Assembly: GCF_000424065.1 (NCBI RefSeq)
Contig: NZ_KE384126.1
Location: 55,496 to 119,495 of the forward strand
From: Selenomonas ruminantium subsp. ruminantium ATCC 12561
GTDB taxonomy: Bacteria > Bacillota > Negativicutes > Selenomonadales > Selenomonadaceae
Reading direction: 5' to 3'
Length of the DNA: 64,000 nt
The translations under genes were made by a program, and so were the position numbers. This document shows positions 35,762-44,741 of this stretch, one piece after another (within the stretch, counting starts at the first letter, position 1; each line of letters opens with the position of its first letter). The notes under the pieces are model-generated. The model was not told the origin of the DNA. It saw only the letters and a program-made list of their open reading frames with translations, and made no database searches.

Positions 35762-36409
35762 ATGAATACATCAAATATCACGAATTATAAACCTAAAGAA
35801 TTTGCCGAGCTACTTAATGTCACAGTTAAGACGCTTCAACGCTGGGACAGAGAAAGAACGCTTGTAGCAAACAGAACCCCGACTAATCGGAGATATTATA
35901 CTTACGACCAGTATTTACAATTTAAGGGGATTGGAAAAGATGCAGATTTCCGCAAGATTGTAATTTACACTAGGGTATCAACCAGGAATCAAACTGATGA
36001 TTTGGAGAATCAAGTTGATTTTTTACAAACTTATGTGAATGCCAAGGGCTTAATTGCTGACGAAATTATCCGTGATTATGGTAGTGGGTTAAACTATAAT
36101 CGCAAGAAATGGAATCAACTGCTCGGCGAAGTCATGGAAAACAAAGTAAAAATGATACTGATATCTCACAAAGATAGGTTCGTCAGATTTGGTTTTGACT
36201 GGTTCGAGAAATTCTGTAACAAATTCAATGTTGAGATAGTAGTAGTAAAAAACGAAAAGTTATCACCGCAGGAAGAACTGGTACAGGATATTGTAAGTAT
36301 ACTTCATGTATTTTCTTGCAGGCTCTATGGCTTACAGAAATACAAAAAACAAATAGAAGGGGATGAGAATATTGCTAAAGGCGTTCAGAACGGAAATAGC
36401 CCCGACTAA
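35762..36409 (+). CDS. tnpA: IS607-family serine recombinase (TnpA)
   Basis: A 215-residue transposase with an N-terminal MerR-like helix-turn-helix (FAELLNVTVKTLQRWDRE) and a resolvase-type catalytic domain with the serine nucleophile in VIYTRVSTRNQ. IS607 enzymes move their element through a circular intermediate. GGAGG precedes the ATG. The C-terminus overlaps tnpB by 47 bases in another frame, which is common in these elements. The catalytic motif and length look intact, so the element may be active. Confidence 0.93.
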   Translation: MNTSNITNYKPKEFAELLNVTVKTLQRWDRERTLVANRTPTNRRYYTYDQYLQFKGIGKDADFRKIVIYTRVSTRNQTDDLENQVDFLQTYVNAKGLIADEIIRDYGSGLNYNRKKWNQLLGEVMENKVKMILISHKDRFVRFGFDWFEKFCNKFNVEIVVVKNEKLSPQEELVQDIVSILHVFSCRLYGLQKYKKQIEGDENIAKGVQNGNSPD

Positions 36410-37571
36410 TGAACAGAAAATGAAAATTATCCGTTCTATAGGTGTAGCAAGGTTCCTGTATAACCAATACATAGCCTACAACCGCCATCTTTATAAGATG
36501 TATCAGCGTGGCATACTTGACGAAAAGCAGAAGCATTTTGTTACTGCCAATGATTTCGACAAGTACGTTAATCACAAGCTAAAAAAAGAACTGCCATGGA
36601 TTGACCAGTGCGGTTCTAAGGCCCGTAAGAAAGCCTTGGTAAACGCTGAACAGGCATTTCGGCGGTTCTTCTCTGGCACATCTGGTTTTCCGAATTTCAA
36701 AAAGAAAGTCAATCAGGATGTGAAACTGTATTTTCCGAAGAATAATAAAGGCGACTGGACGATATGGCGGCAAAAACTAATGGTACCCACATTAAAACAA
36801 GTCAGGCTTAAAGAGTTTGGCTATTTGCCTGTGGGTGCTAAAGTCACCAATGGTACAGTATCTTATGTGGCTGGAAAGTTTTATGTTTCCGTTGTGGTGA
36901 ATATTGACAAAAAATCCAAGTATAACAAGGATTTGGAAGCATCCTATCATAAAGTGACAGAGGGTGTAGGCATAGATTTAGGCGTGAAAGACCTTGCTAT
37001 CGTCAGTGATGGCAAAGTATTCAAAAATATCAATAAGAGTTCAAAGGTCAAAAGACTGGAGAAACGGCTTCGGAGAGAGCAGAGGTGCCTTAGCCGTAAA
37101 TATGAGTTTAGAAAAAAGAAAGGTGGTAAGACTGCTACTGCCTCTGCAAACATAGAAAAGCAAAAGTTAAAGGTACAGATACTTCATCAGCGTATAACAA
37201 GAATCCGAGAGGATTATGAAAACAAAACAGTTCACGAAATAGTGAAGCAAAAACCACGCTTCATCACAGTGGAAGATTTGAATGTTAAAGGCATGATGAA
37301 GAATCAACATCTGGCAAAAGCTGTAGCGGCGCAGAGATTCAACCACCTGTTAGCAAAACTAAAACGCAAGGCAGAAATAATAGGTATTGAATTTCGAGAA
37401 GTTGATATATTCTATCCAAGTTCTAAAACCTGTCATTCATGCGGACATATACACAAAGGTCTGAAACTCAAAGACAGAGTATATGTATGTCCCGAATGTG
37501 GTTATACGGCGGATAGAGATTACAATGCTTCGCTTAATTTGCGAGATGCTAAAGAATATCGGGTAGCTTAA
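36363..37571 (+). CDS. tnpB: TnpB RNA-guided nuclease (OrfB)
   Basis: A 402-residue TnpB, the ancestor-type relative of Cas12 that cuts DNA guided by an omega RNA and helps the element persist. The split RuvC residues are present: Asp in GVGIDLGVKDLAIV, Glu in FITVEDLNVKGM and Asp in TADRDYNASLNL. The zinc ribbon is CHSCGH and CPECGY. The ATG at 36363 and the TTG at 36372 (MLKAFRTEIAP) are both possible starts; I keep the ATG. It overlaps tnpA and appears intact. Confidence 0.92.
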   Translation: MRILLKAFRTEIAPTNEQKMKIIRSIGVARFLYNQYIAYNRHLYKMYQRGILDEKQKHFVTANDFDKYVNHKLKKELPWIDQCGSKARKKALVNAEQAFRRFFSGTSGFPNFKKKVNQDVKLYFPKNNKGDWTIWRQKLMVPTLKQVRLKEFGYLPVGAKVTNGTVSYVAGKFYVSVVVNIDKKSKYNKDLEASYHKVTEGVGIDLGVKDLAIVSDGKVFKNINKSSKVKRLEKRLRREQRCLSRKYEFRKKKGGKTATASANIEKQKLKVQILHQRITRIREDYENKTVHEIVKQKPRFITVEDLNVKGMMKNQHLAKAVAAQRFNHLLAKLKRKAEIIGIEFREVDIFYPSSKTCHSCGHIHKGLKLKDRVYVCPECGYTADRDYNASLNLRDAKEYRVA

Positions 37572-37704
37572 CAACATAAGTTCCGATATATGTACCGATG
37601 GCTAGTCGGGAATTTACGCCTTTGGAATGCTATACAAACGCTAGTAGCTTGTCCTTCGGGGTGGCGAGCGCGAGCACGATGAATAAGGAATATTTCTAAG
37701 ACAT
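37572..37704 (+). ncRNA. Putative omega RNA scaffold at the tnpB 3' end
   Basis: A gene-free stretch between the tnpB stop and the right end, with local stems such as GGCGAGCGCGAGC. In TnpB elements the guide scaffold lies here and extends out of the element to take its guide from flanking DNA. The guide would then come from bases just after the right end (about 37717 onward), in the leader protein 3 upstream region. No precise fold was calculated. Confidence 0.45.
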
Positions 37705-37778
37705 ATACACTTTTGTCTATGTTTTTAGTAGCAGTAAAAATAAGTACAGGAACTAAAGTAAGAAAGCAGGAAAGCAAA

Positions 37779-38078
37779 ATGGCCAATAAGGATTTACTGA
37801 AAAATAAAATCATGGGTGACGCTGAACTGGACAACGTGGCAGGTGGTTCAGTAGCAAGAGACGCTGCTATGAGCCCCCAAAATAAAAAATTAAAAGGCTA
37901 TGCTTCTATGGAGCAAAATGCAAACATACAGACCTTGCCGCAGATGAATCAGGAGGATATGCCCCTGCATAAAATCATCAATGGCACTACTGACAGTCAG
38001 CAGCCTGCGGACAAGATTCTTATTGATGGGCAGAAGCTGAATCCATCGGAACCCCAAAAGTATGGTTGTATTTGGTAA
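37779..38078 (+). CDS. Double-glycine leader protein 3, probable exporter substrate
   Basis: A 99-residue protein with a 23-residue leader ending DAELDNVAGG. The mature part (about 76 residues) is Gln/Asn/Lys-rich, hydrophilic, with one Cys near the end (YGCIW). It shares only the leader with proteins 1 and 2. The start ATG at 37779 has AGGAAAG upstream; the frame to 37713 reaches into the IS607 end. The IS right end lies only some 60 bases upstream, so the original promoter or co-transcription with proteins 1 and 2 may be disturbed. Confidence 0.72.
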   Translation: MANKDLLKNKIMGDAELDNVAGGSVARDAAMSPQNKKLKGYASMEQNANIQTLPQMNQEDMPLHKIINGTTDSQQPADKILIDGQKLNPSEPQKYGCIW

Positions 38079-38103
38079 TGGAAATTTTAGTCTGAAAATG
38101 AGC

Positions 38104-38140
38104 CCTGCTGGCGCTTGGAAAGCATCAGCAGGACTTTATT
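38104..38140 (+). terminator. Hairpin after leader protein 3
   Basis: CCTGCTG (38104-38110) pairs with CAGCAGG (38126-38132), with GCTT/AAGC pairing inside. The T-tract after it is short, so it may be an attenuator between the cargo gene and the autotransporter. Confidence 0.5.
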
Positions 38141-38185
38141 CCATATAACGGGGAAAGCAAAAGGGCGTTTCAAGGAGCGAAGACA

Positions 38186-41100
38186 ATGAAAAAACTTTTA
38201 TCAGCAAGGAAGAAAAAAGCAATCATCTATGCCGTGGCAGCAGGCATCTGTGTCAGCGGAACTGTCCTGCCGCAGCCTGCTGAGGCAGCCGAGCAGTTTG
38301 ATATTGGTTGGGACGGCAAAACGCTTTTCAATGTCAAATATTACGGCGTGGGCGACTACAACGCAGCAAGAGCAAGTATTTTTAAAGGAAATGGTACTAC
38401 AGCTCTCAATTATGATTTATCAAGCGACCTTAAAAGCGGCTTGAATAAGGCTTTCAAATGGTGGGCAGAAATTTTAGGACCCGGCGCAAATATTTCTCAA
38501 CCTGCGCAATATTTTGTCGGAACTAATGATGACAGAAATGCCGGCGCAAATGCTATTCAATCCAAATACAATTTTGCAGACATTTTCCAGAGCGGGCAAA
38601 TTGTTCCGCAATTTAATGATATTGATGACCTTGAGAATAACTTAGATAATGGTTATGCGTTAGGACAAATTATTATCGGGCAATATTTATCGCCTGATAT
38701 ATCAAATGACGGCAATTACGGTTGGATTAATACAGCGTATTATGCAAATCCTACGCCTGAAGCGATTATTGGAACGGATATTTCTGCTGTTATGTACCAT
38801 GAAATCGGTCACAGTTTGGGAATAAGTGCCGACAAAAAAATTTTAGATGTTGTGTCCGGTAAAAATTATTGCGCAGGGGTTTTTAACAATTTTGGTGAAA
38901 AAAGTTTCACGGCGCATCTTTATAATCAATATGGACAACAACCTAAACCGGGGCAGGTAATTTTGTCATCTGAAGACGATATTTCTGCTTTCAATCAGTC
39001 GGCTCCGGATGGTGGAGAAAAATTAACTTCTGAAAAAACTTTTATAGTACCAAGCTCAAGTGATGCGAAAAAAGACGGAAAAATTTATCTTTATTTCGCG
39101 GGAGATAATGTTACTGAAGTTTTGGACGGAAAAACTTTTACGCGTGCCGACGGTCAACAAATCAGCGGTATTCCGATAAATTTATGGGATCCTATGGGAT
39201 ATAAGAATAATGAAATTGTTTATTATCCTGAATTTAGTCACACCGAATTGGCAAGAGGTATGATGAGCCACCAAAATTACAGAAGTTATGTAAATTTTAT
39301 GGAGGCTGAATTGGCACTTTTGCAAGATATTGGCTACAACATTGACAGAAAAAATTTTTACGGACGTTCAATTTATAACGACGGCTTGACTTTGACGAAC
39401 TATCAAGGATTTTCCAAGCGCGAAAACGGCGAATATGTTGACGGCTATAATAATTCAACTTTCGGAATCGGTTTGCATATTTACGGCTCGAATAACAATA
39501 TCACGCAAGCAGGAGATATTTTTACAAACGGCGCAGGTGCAGTCGGTGTTCGCGTGGACGGCGTAAATAATACAATCACCGTTGCAAAAGATACAGAAAT
39601 TCATGCGGACGGCAGTTATAACGACGGCGTTTTAATTGCTTACGGAAAAAATCACAATGTGAATATTGACGGAACAGTTACAGCGACAGGTGAAAGCGGA
39701 AATGCTTTGAGCTTTAATTTCGGTTCAAATTCTCTCGGCTCAGACTTTGAATATCGCGGTTCTTTTATGAGATATACAAGAGGTACTTTAAATAATGAAG
39801 TTGTAAAGGCTAAAAATCTTGGTTTGAATGAAATCAGTAGCGCAAATGATTTGTGGAGTTTTACAGATAAAGAAAACGGCGATTTAAACGCTCCAATGGT
39901 CAACACTGTAAATATTTCAGGAAAACTTGTTGCGGACTCCGAAAATGCAGGAAATGCAATTTATATTGATATGTCATCATTTGTTGACACGATTAACATA
40001 AATGACGGCGCAGAAATTACAGGCGGAATAACTTCTCAATGGAAACATTTCAGTCCTTATATTGGATTTTATGATTATGAAACGCCGTATACAGAAACTG
40101 ACGCAAACGGCAAAACTACAAAATCTCTGGAAGGTTTGAAACTTCAATACAAGGGCGGCGAATATCTTTACACCAAATACATTCCCGACCTGGTGACGAA
40201 ACTGAATTTCAACAATACGATGAAGTATGACGGCGATATTGACGGCATGGACAATATGAAAATAAACGTCAATGGAAATCTCGTTTACGGCGGTTCGGCA
40301 GATGTGGTTAATGTAACTTCGGCAAAAGACGCAGGCCTTTTCGGCGGAACATTTACGGTTAATGACATGAGCGCCAAAATGGCGGATGGATTCACGGACG
40401 ACACAACGGGAAAATTTTACAATCATGGCACGATTGGTTCTGCGTACAGCGACAAATCCATGACGATTAACGGTGATTTGGTCTCTGACGGTACATTGAG
40501 CGGCTATGGCGGTGGTGAGCGCGGCGATATCGTGGTGAACGGCAACGCCAATGTGGAAGGTTCAACCGCTGTGGCGACCAATATGTTGCCGGATGAAAAG
40601 ATGACTGTTCTGACGGCGAACAATATTACAGGCGAATTGAAAAACTCTGCAACGTATACACCCGTTTCCGGGATGATGAGCGCGGCAGGCGAAATTTCTG
40701 GCAAGCAAATTTCGGTTACGGCAAAAGCGGAAAACAATCTGGGCGCCTTGACGGCTGAACAAACACAGACGTTCAATGCCTTGAATAATATGAATGCAAA
40801 TCTGCAAGGCGACAGCCGGAAAGCCGAATTGCGGACGGTTTACAATCTGGATGCCGAAAAGGCCCGCCAGGCGCTCGACCAAATCGGCAATACGGATGCA
40901 GCGCAGCTGATGAGCGCGGCGCAAAATAGTAGCGTTGTCAATCGCGTGCTGGCCGACAGACAAGCAGCCGCTTTTTCCGTGCGGGATGTTGATTTGCAAA
41001 TCCCGGTAAACAATTTAGCTGATGCGGACAACGAAAATAATTTGACCGTGCCGGTGAAGGCGAAGCTCCCCGTGCAGGCAGATAACAATACTTGGCTGAA

Positions 41101-41872
41101 ATTTACGAAAAACTGGGGCGACTTGAAGGGCGGCGCGGATTATCACGGGCAGGCAATTTCCGGCGGTTATGATAAAGCAGTCAGCGACAACTGGCGCACG
41201 GGCTTTTTTGTGAGCTATAATGCGACGAGCCTGGGGGCAAAAAATGCCGGCGGCAATATTTATGATACCCGCTTTGGTGTTTATGGCTGTTATCATCGAA
41301 ATGCTGATGATGCCTTTATCTATCTTGATGGTGGCAAAATTCGCAACAAACTGCGCAGAAATCTGTCCTCCATTGGCTTGGGAGCTGAGGCAAAATATGA
41401 TGCCAATATCGTTGAAATTGGTGGCGAATACAAGCATAATTTGCAGCCGGAACGGATTTGGCACGTTTCGCCGTACATCAATCTCCAGTATTCCAGCATG
41501 AAGCAGGATGCGTATGCCGAAACAGGCGCAGGAATTTATAATCAGCATGTAGAGGCAAAACGCAATAACTATTTTGCCGGTCAGCTGGGCGTGGAGTTCA
41601 AACGGCAATTCCTGCATGGACATTATGCGGCAAGACTGGGCGTAAAACATGCGTTCACAGGCGCAGACCCAGAGCTGAATTTCAGCTATGAGGGTGATGC
41701 CAATCATGCTTACACCTTGCAGAACAATCAGGATAAAACGCATCTGGTGCTGTCGCTGGGCGGCGAGAATGAATTTGCCAAGGGCTGGATACTCGGCGGT
41801 GATGTTCAGCTGCAAAAGGGCAGCCACGACAAGGATGTTTCTGCCTCGGTCATGCTGAGAAAGGTTTGGTAA
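38186..41872 (+). CDS. Autotransporter with zinc-metalloprotease-like passenger
   Basis: A 1228-residue type V secreted protein. A signal peptide (about residues 1-35, ending PAEAA) is followed by a passenger that has HEIGH at residues 205-209 (YHEIGHSLGIS), the HExxH motif of zinc proteases. The third ligand typical of metzincins (HExxHxxGxxH) is not seen at the usual spacing. The middle is Asn/Gly-rich beta-helix; about the last 270 residues form the beta-barrel, with an aromatic last residue (KVW). The passenger DNA (about 38.3-40.2 kb) is more AT-rich than the barrel part. CAAGGAG precedes the ATG. Confidence 0.88.
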   Translation: MKKLLSARKKKAIIYAVAAGICVSGTVLPQPAEAAEQFDIGWDGKTLFNVKYYGVGDYNAARASIFKGNGTTALNYDLSSDLKSGLNKAFKWWAEILGPGANISQPAQYFVGTNDDRNAGANAIQSKYNFADIFQSGQIVPQFNDIDDLENNLDNGYALGQIIIGQYLSPDISNDGNYGWINTAYYANPTPEAIIGTDISAVMYHEIGHSLGISADKKILDVVSGKNYCAGVFNNFGEKSFTAHLYNQYGQQPKPGQVILSSEDDISAFNQSAPDGGEKLTSEKTFIVPSSSDAKKDGKIYLYFAGDNVTEVLDGKTFTRADGQQISGIPINLWDPMGYKNNEIVYYPEFSHTELARGMMSHQNYRSYVNFMEAELALLQDIGYNIDRKNFYGRSIYNDGLTLTNYQGFSKRENGEYVDGYNNSTFGIGLHIYGSNNNITQAGDIFTNGAGAVGVRVDGVNNTITVAKDTEIHADGSYNDGVLIAYGKNHNVNIDGTVTATGESGNALSFNFGSNSLGSDFEYRGSFMRYTRGTLNNEVVKAKNLGLNEISSANDLWSFTDKENGDLNAPMVNTVNISGKLVADSENAGNAIYIDMSSFVDTININDGAEITGGITSQWKHFSPYIGFYDYETPYTETDANGKTTKSLEGLKLQYKGGEYLYTKYIPDLVTKLNFNNTMKYDGDIDGMDNMKINVNGNLVYGGSADVVNVTSAKDAGLFGGTFTVNDMSAKMADGFTDDTTGKFYNHGTIGSAYSDKSMTINGDLVSDGTLSGYGGGERGDIVVNGNANVEGSTAVATNMLPDEKMTVLTANNITGELKNSATYTPVSGMMSAAGEISGKQISVTAKAENNLGALTAEQTQTFNALNNMNANLQGDSRKAELRTVYNLDAEKARQALDQIGNTDAAQLMSAAQNSSVVNRVLADRQAAAFSVRDVDLQIPVNNLADADNENNLTVPVKAKLPVQADNNTWLKFTKNWGDLKGGADYHGQAISGGYDKAVSDNWRTGFFVSYNATSLGAKNAGGNIYDTRFGVYGCYHRNADDAFIYLDGGKIRNKLRRNLSSIGLGAEAKYDANIVEIGGEYKHNLQPERIWHVSPYINLQYSSMKQDAYAETGAGIYNQHVEAKRNNYFAGQLGVEFKRQFLHGHYAARLGVKHAFTGADPELNFSYEGDANHAYTLQNNQDKTHLVLSLGGENEFAKGWILGGDVQLQKGSHDKDVSASVMLRKVW

Positions 41873-41891
41873 TTGAAGGGGGATAAAATTA

Positions 41892-44405
41892 ATGAAGAAA
41901 AAGGGATGGGCATCATTACTGACTGTGGCAGTATCCTGCTGGCTGTCAGTCACAGGAACGGTAAACGCAGAGGACAAGATATATTATGGACAGGGAGATG
42001 GTCATAATACAGGAAATATAGCCAATGTGAACTGGACACTGAATAGGGATTATTCGTATTATGGCGGCCATCAGTGGTTTTATACTGCCTATACTAAGGA
42101 GGGAAATGCTGCCAATAGCACGTTGACGATAAATGGCGGCACCTATACCGTCAATGGGGATGCAGTGCCTAACTCTAAATATGCCAACTACTTTTACGGC
42201 GGCATAACAGAGACAAGCGGCAGTGCCACAGGCAATAGCATTGTCATTAACAGCGGCAATTTCATCAATGAGTCCGGCACCTGGCAGGCAGCCGGTATTT
42301 ATGCGGGCAAGGCCACGGGCAGCGGCTATGCTGCCATTAATAACAATGTTACGGTAAACGCGGGCAATTTTCAGGGATATACATATGTCTCTGCCGGCCT
42401 GGGCTATAATGGCAGTGATGTCGCGGATAATAAAGTCACGATCAATGGCGGCACTTTTGAAAAGGGAATTTATATCTTCGGCGGGCGCGGCTATACTACG
42501 GGCAATACCGATAATAACACCGTTACGGTGAACGGTGGCACGATTGGTGGGTACAGGGCTTTTATCTGGGGCGGCAAGGCCGATGACGGAGATGCACGCT
42601 ATAATACCATCAATCTGACAGGCGGAGAAGCAGCCTCCATTCCTTCTGCTGAAAGCAACGATAAAAACAAGTTCACGGAGTATGAGCAGGTGGATGCCGA
42701 ATTCTACGGCGGTTACACCCTTAATGGAGATGCTCTCTACAATACGGTCAATATCAGCGGCGGCTCGATTTCCACCAGCGGCACGGGGCTGGTTTATGGC
42801 GGCTATGCAAAGAACGGCAATGCCAATTATAACACAGTGAATGTCTCCGGCGGCACGATATCCAGCAAGCTGACCTTGCTGGGCGGCTTTTCTGTCGCAG
42901 GCGATGCCTCAGGCAATACCATCCGTCTGACCGGCGGTTCCGGAAACGGCTCTGTATATCTGCATGGCGGTATTACCATGAGCAGCACTGGCAATGCCAC
43001 CGGCAATAAGATTGCGATTTATTTCCCGGCGCAATTAAAAGAAATCAGCGGCGGCGTTTATCTGACCGGGAATGTTACCGATGGTTTTAACTATAACCTT
43101 ACCAATGCTGGCGACCTGTTTACGGGCAATGCGCTTTATCTGGCTTCTTCGGGCATAAGCGCCAAAAATATCTACAATTTTGAGACGCTTTCGTTCCATT
43201 TGCCTTCAACTTATCAGTCCGGCAGCAATATGCTGACACTGACCGGCACAGAGAACACCGACCTGAGCAAAACAAATATTGTCTTGTCGGCAGCAGGAGA
43301 TGCCGCACTATCTGCAGGAAAGACCATAAATCTCATTTCTGCCCAAGGTACGCTCAGCTATGGCAGTCAGACGGAGGGGACGCTGAAGCAGGGTGTTTCG
43401 CTCAATTACCATTATACGCTTAAAAAGAACACCAACAGTCTGCAGGCTGTTTTAGGCGAGGCGGAAACGACCGCTGAAGCGAAATCTCCGGTGGAGACAC
43501 GTGCGGTGCAGGCGGCCTTCTTAAACAGAGGAGCAGATTTGATCGCGACAGACGGGCTGTTGCAGGCAGAACGGGCCTCACAGGCAACCAGCAGTGCTGT
43601 CCGGGGCGAATGGTCGCCGTTCTTTGCCCTGCAGGGAGGCAAGTATCGCTATCAGACAGGCTCTCATGTAGACAGCCGGGGATTTAATGCCCTTTTAGGG
43701 ATGGCCAGAGAAATCAAAAGTGGCAGCGGCAAACTTCTTTATGGCTTTGCCGGAGAATACGGTAAGGGGCGCTATGACAGCTATTACGGGAATATGCACG
43801 GCAAAGGGGATAGCGATTATAGCGGGGCGGCTATCTTTGTCCGCCGCCAGAACAATGGAGGAATGTACTACGAGGGCAGCCTTCGCGCCGGTAGAACCAA
43901 GGCAGATTACAGCTCCATGGATTTTACGGGCTATGTGGGCAAATCCATTGGCTATGATACCGACAGCAGTTACTATGGGGCGCATCTGGGCTTGGGCAAG
44001 GCGATTAAGCTGACGGGGAACAATGAAGTGGACGTTTCCCTCAGATATTTTTACAGCCATACAGGTGGCGACTCTGCCCGCCTGACCACCGGCGAAACCT
44101 ATCAATTTTCTGCGGTCAACAGCCATCGGTTAAGGCTAGGTGCCAAGCTGACACATGCCTTCTCTGCGGAGAGCAAGGGCTATTTGGGCGCTTACTACGA
44201 GCATGAATTCGGCGGCGATGCCAAGGCAACGGTGGCTGGGTACAGCACGGGCACGCCCAGTCTCAAGGGTAACAGCGGCATTTTTGAAATCGGCTGGCTG
44301 CATCAACCGCAAAACAGCAATTTCACACTGAACCTTGGCTTGACGGCAGCCTGCGGCAAACAGCGGGGCCTTGCGGGCAAAGCAGGTATGATGTGGAAAT
44401 TTTAG
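41892..44405 (+). CDS. Autotransporter with repetitive beta-helix passenger
   Basis: An 837-residue outer-membrane autotransporter. A signal peptide (about residues 1-25) is followed by a passenger with many N-T-[VI]-x-[VIL]-[NST]-G-G repeats (NTVNISGGS, NTVNVSGGT, NTIRLTGGS), typical of a beta-helix adhesin. The C-terminal barrel starts near residue 570 and ends in Phe (MMWKF), the usual outer-membrane sorting signal. Start ATG 41892 with AAGGGGG upstream, 19 bases after the previous autotransporter stop, so they are likely co-transcribed. Substrate or ligand unknown. Confidence 0.88.
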   Translation: MKKKGWASLLTVAVSCWLSVTGTVNAEDKIYYGQGDGHNTGNIANVNWTLNRDYSYYGGHQWFYTAYTKEGNAANSTLTINGGTYTVNGDAVPNSKYANYFYGGITETSGSATGNSIVINSGNFINESGTWQAAGIYAGKATGSGYAAINNNVTVNAGNFQGYTYVSAGLGYNGSDVADNKVTINGGTFEKGIYIFGGRGYTTGNTDNNTVTVNGGTIGGYRAFIWGGKADDGDARYNTINLTGGEAASIPSAESNDKNKFTEYEQVDAEFYGGYTLNGDALYNTVNISGGSISTSGTGLVYGGYAKNGNANYNTVNVSGGTISSKLTLLGGFSVAGDASGNTIRLTGGSGNGSVYLHGGITMSSTGNATGNKIAIYFPAQLKEISGGVYLTGNVTDGFNYNLTNAGDLFTGNALYLASSGISAKNIYNFETLSFHLPSTYQSGSNMLTLTGTENTDLSKTNIVLSAAGDAALSAGKTINLISAQGTLSYGSQTEGTLKQGVSLNYHYTLKKNTNSLQAVLGEAETTAEAKSPVETRAVQAAFLNRGADLIATDGLLQAERASQATSSAVRGEWSPFFALQGGKYRYQTGSHVDSRGFNALLGMAREIKSGSGKLLYGFAGEYGKGRYDSYYGNMHGKGDSDYSGAAIFVRRQNNGGMYYEGSLRAGRTKADYSSMDFTGYVGKSIGYDTDSSYYGAHLGLGKAIKLTGNNEVDVSLRYFYSHTGGDSARLTTGETYQFSAVNSHRLRLGAKLTHAFSAESKGYLGAYYEHEFGGDAKATVAGYSTGTPSLKGNSGIFEIGWLHQPQNSNFTLNLGLTAACGKQRGLAGKAGMMWKF

Positions 44406-44429
44406 ATAGCGTTACGTTGTAAATTCTCG

Positions 44430-44458
44430 TTGAAATTGCGTATGGTTTGTGGTAAACT
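44430..44458 (+). promoter_or_regulatory. Promoter of the ileS T-box transcript
   Basis: TTGAAA (44430-44435), a 17-base spacer and TAAACT (44453-44458), about 25 bases before the T-box. Confidence 0.6.
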
Positions 44459-44480
44459 ATGAACTGTTAATGTGTAAATG

Positions 44481-44716
44481 CGTTGATGGAGAGAGTAACC
44501 TCTGAAAGAAATCTTTAGCGAGCCGGGGAAGGTGGGAGCCGGTAGAGAGTATTAAGGGGTGAAAATCACTTCGGAGCAGCAGGCTGAAAGCGGTTAACGC
44601 CTAGTAAGCTTCGCCGGTATTCCCCGTTACGGAATAGCGTATGTTGGTACGTGAAAAATAGGTGGTTTATAAGTGTAGGTATACCTGCATCCTGTTTTTG
44701 GGATGCAGGTTTTTTA
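44481..44716 (+). promoter_or_regulatory. T-box riboswitch (isoleucine) with terminator upstream of ileS
   Basis: The distal Stem I signature AGCGAGCCGGGGAAGGTGGG (from 44517) is typical of T-box leaders. A specifier-loop stretch GTGAAAATCACTTCGGAGC holds ATC, an isoleucine codon, followed by A. A somewhat degenerate T-box (AGGTGGT, about 44660) precedes an intrinsic terminator: ACCTGCATCC (44683-44692) pairs with GGATGCAGGT (44701-44710), then six T. Uncharged tRNA-Ile should favour antitermination and raise ileS expression. Confidence 0.88.
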
Positions 44717-44741
44717 GTTGTTTTTGTTAGGAGGAGTTCGT

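Larger units (their letters stand above)
35700..37725 (+). mobile_element. IS607-family insertion sequence (tnpA + tnpB)
   Basis: An IS607-type element carrying a serine recombinase and TnpB. The ends show inverted sequence: ACAAAAGTGTAT at 35713-35724 and its complement ATACACTTTTGT at 37705-37716. The exact ends are approximate, as IS607 elements make no target duplication. It is inserted between leader protein genes 2 and 3 of the cargo cluster. A TATAAT box at 35733-35738 precedes tnpA. Confidence 0.85.

Noticed and set aside
34951..38078. Lanthipeptide or other modified-peptide cluster
   Set aside because: Leader proteins have almost no Cys and no modification enzyme gene is present in the window; only the export function is supported.
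41015..41977. 320-codon minus-strand frame
   Set aside because: Shadow of the autotransporter barrel; the translated sequence has no coherent domain.
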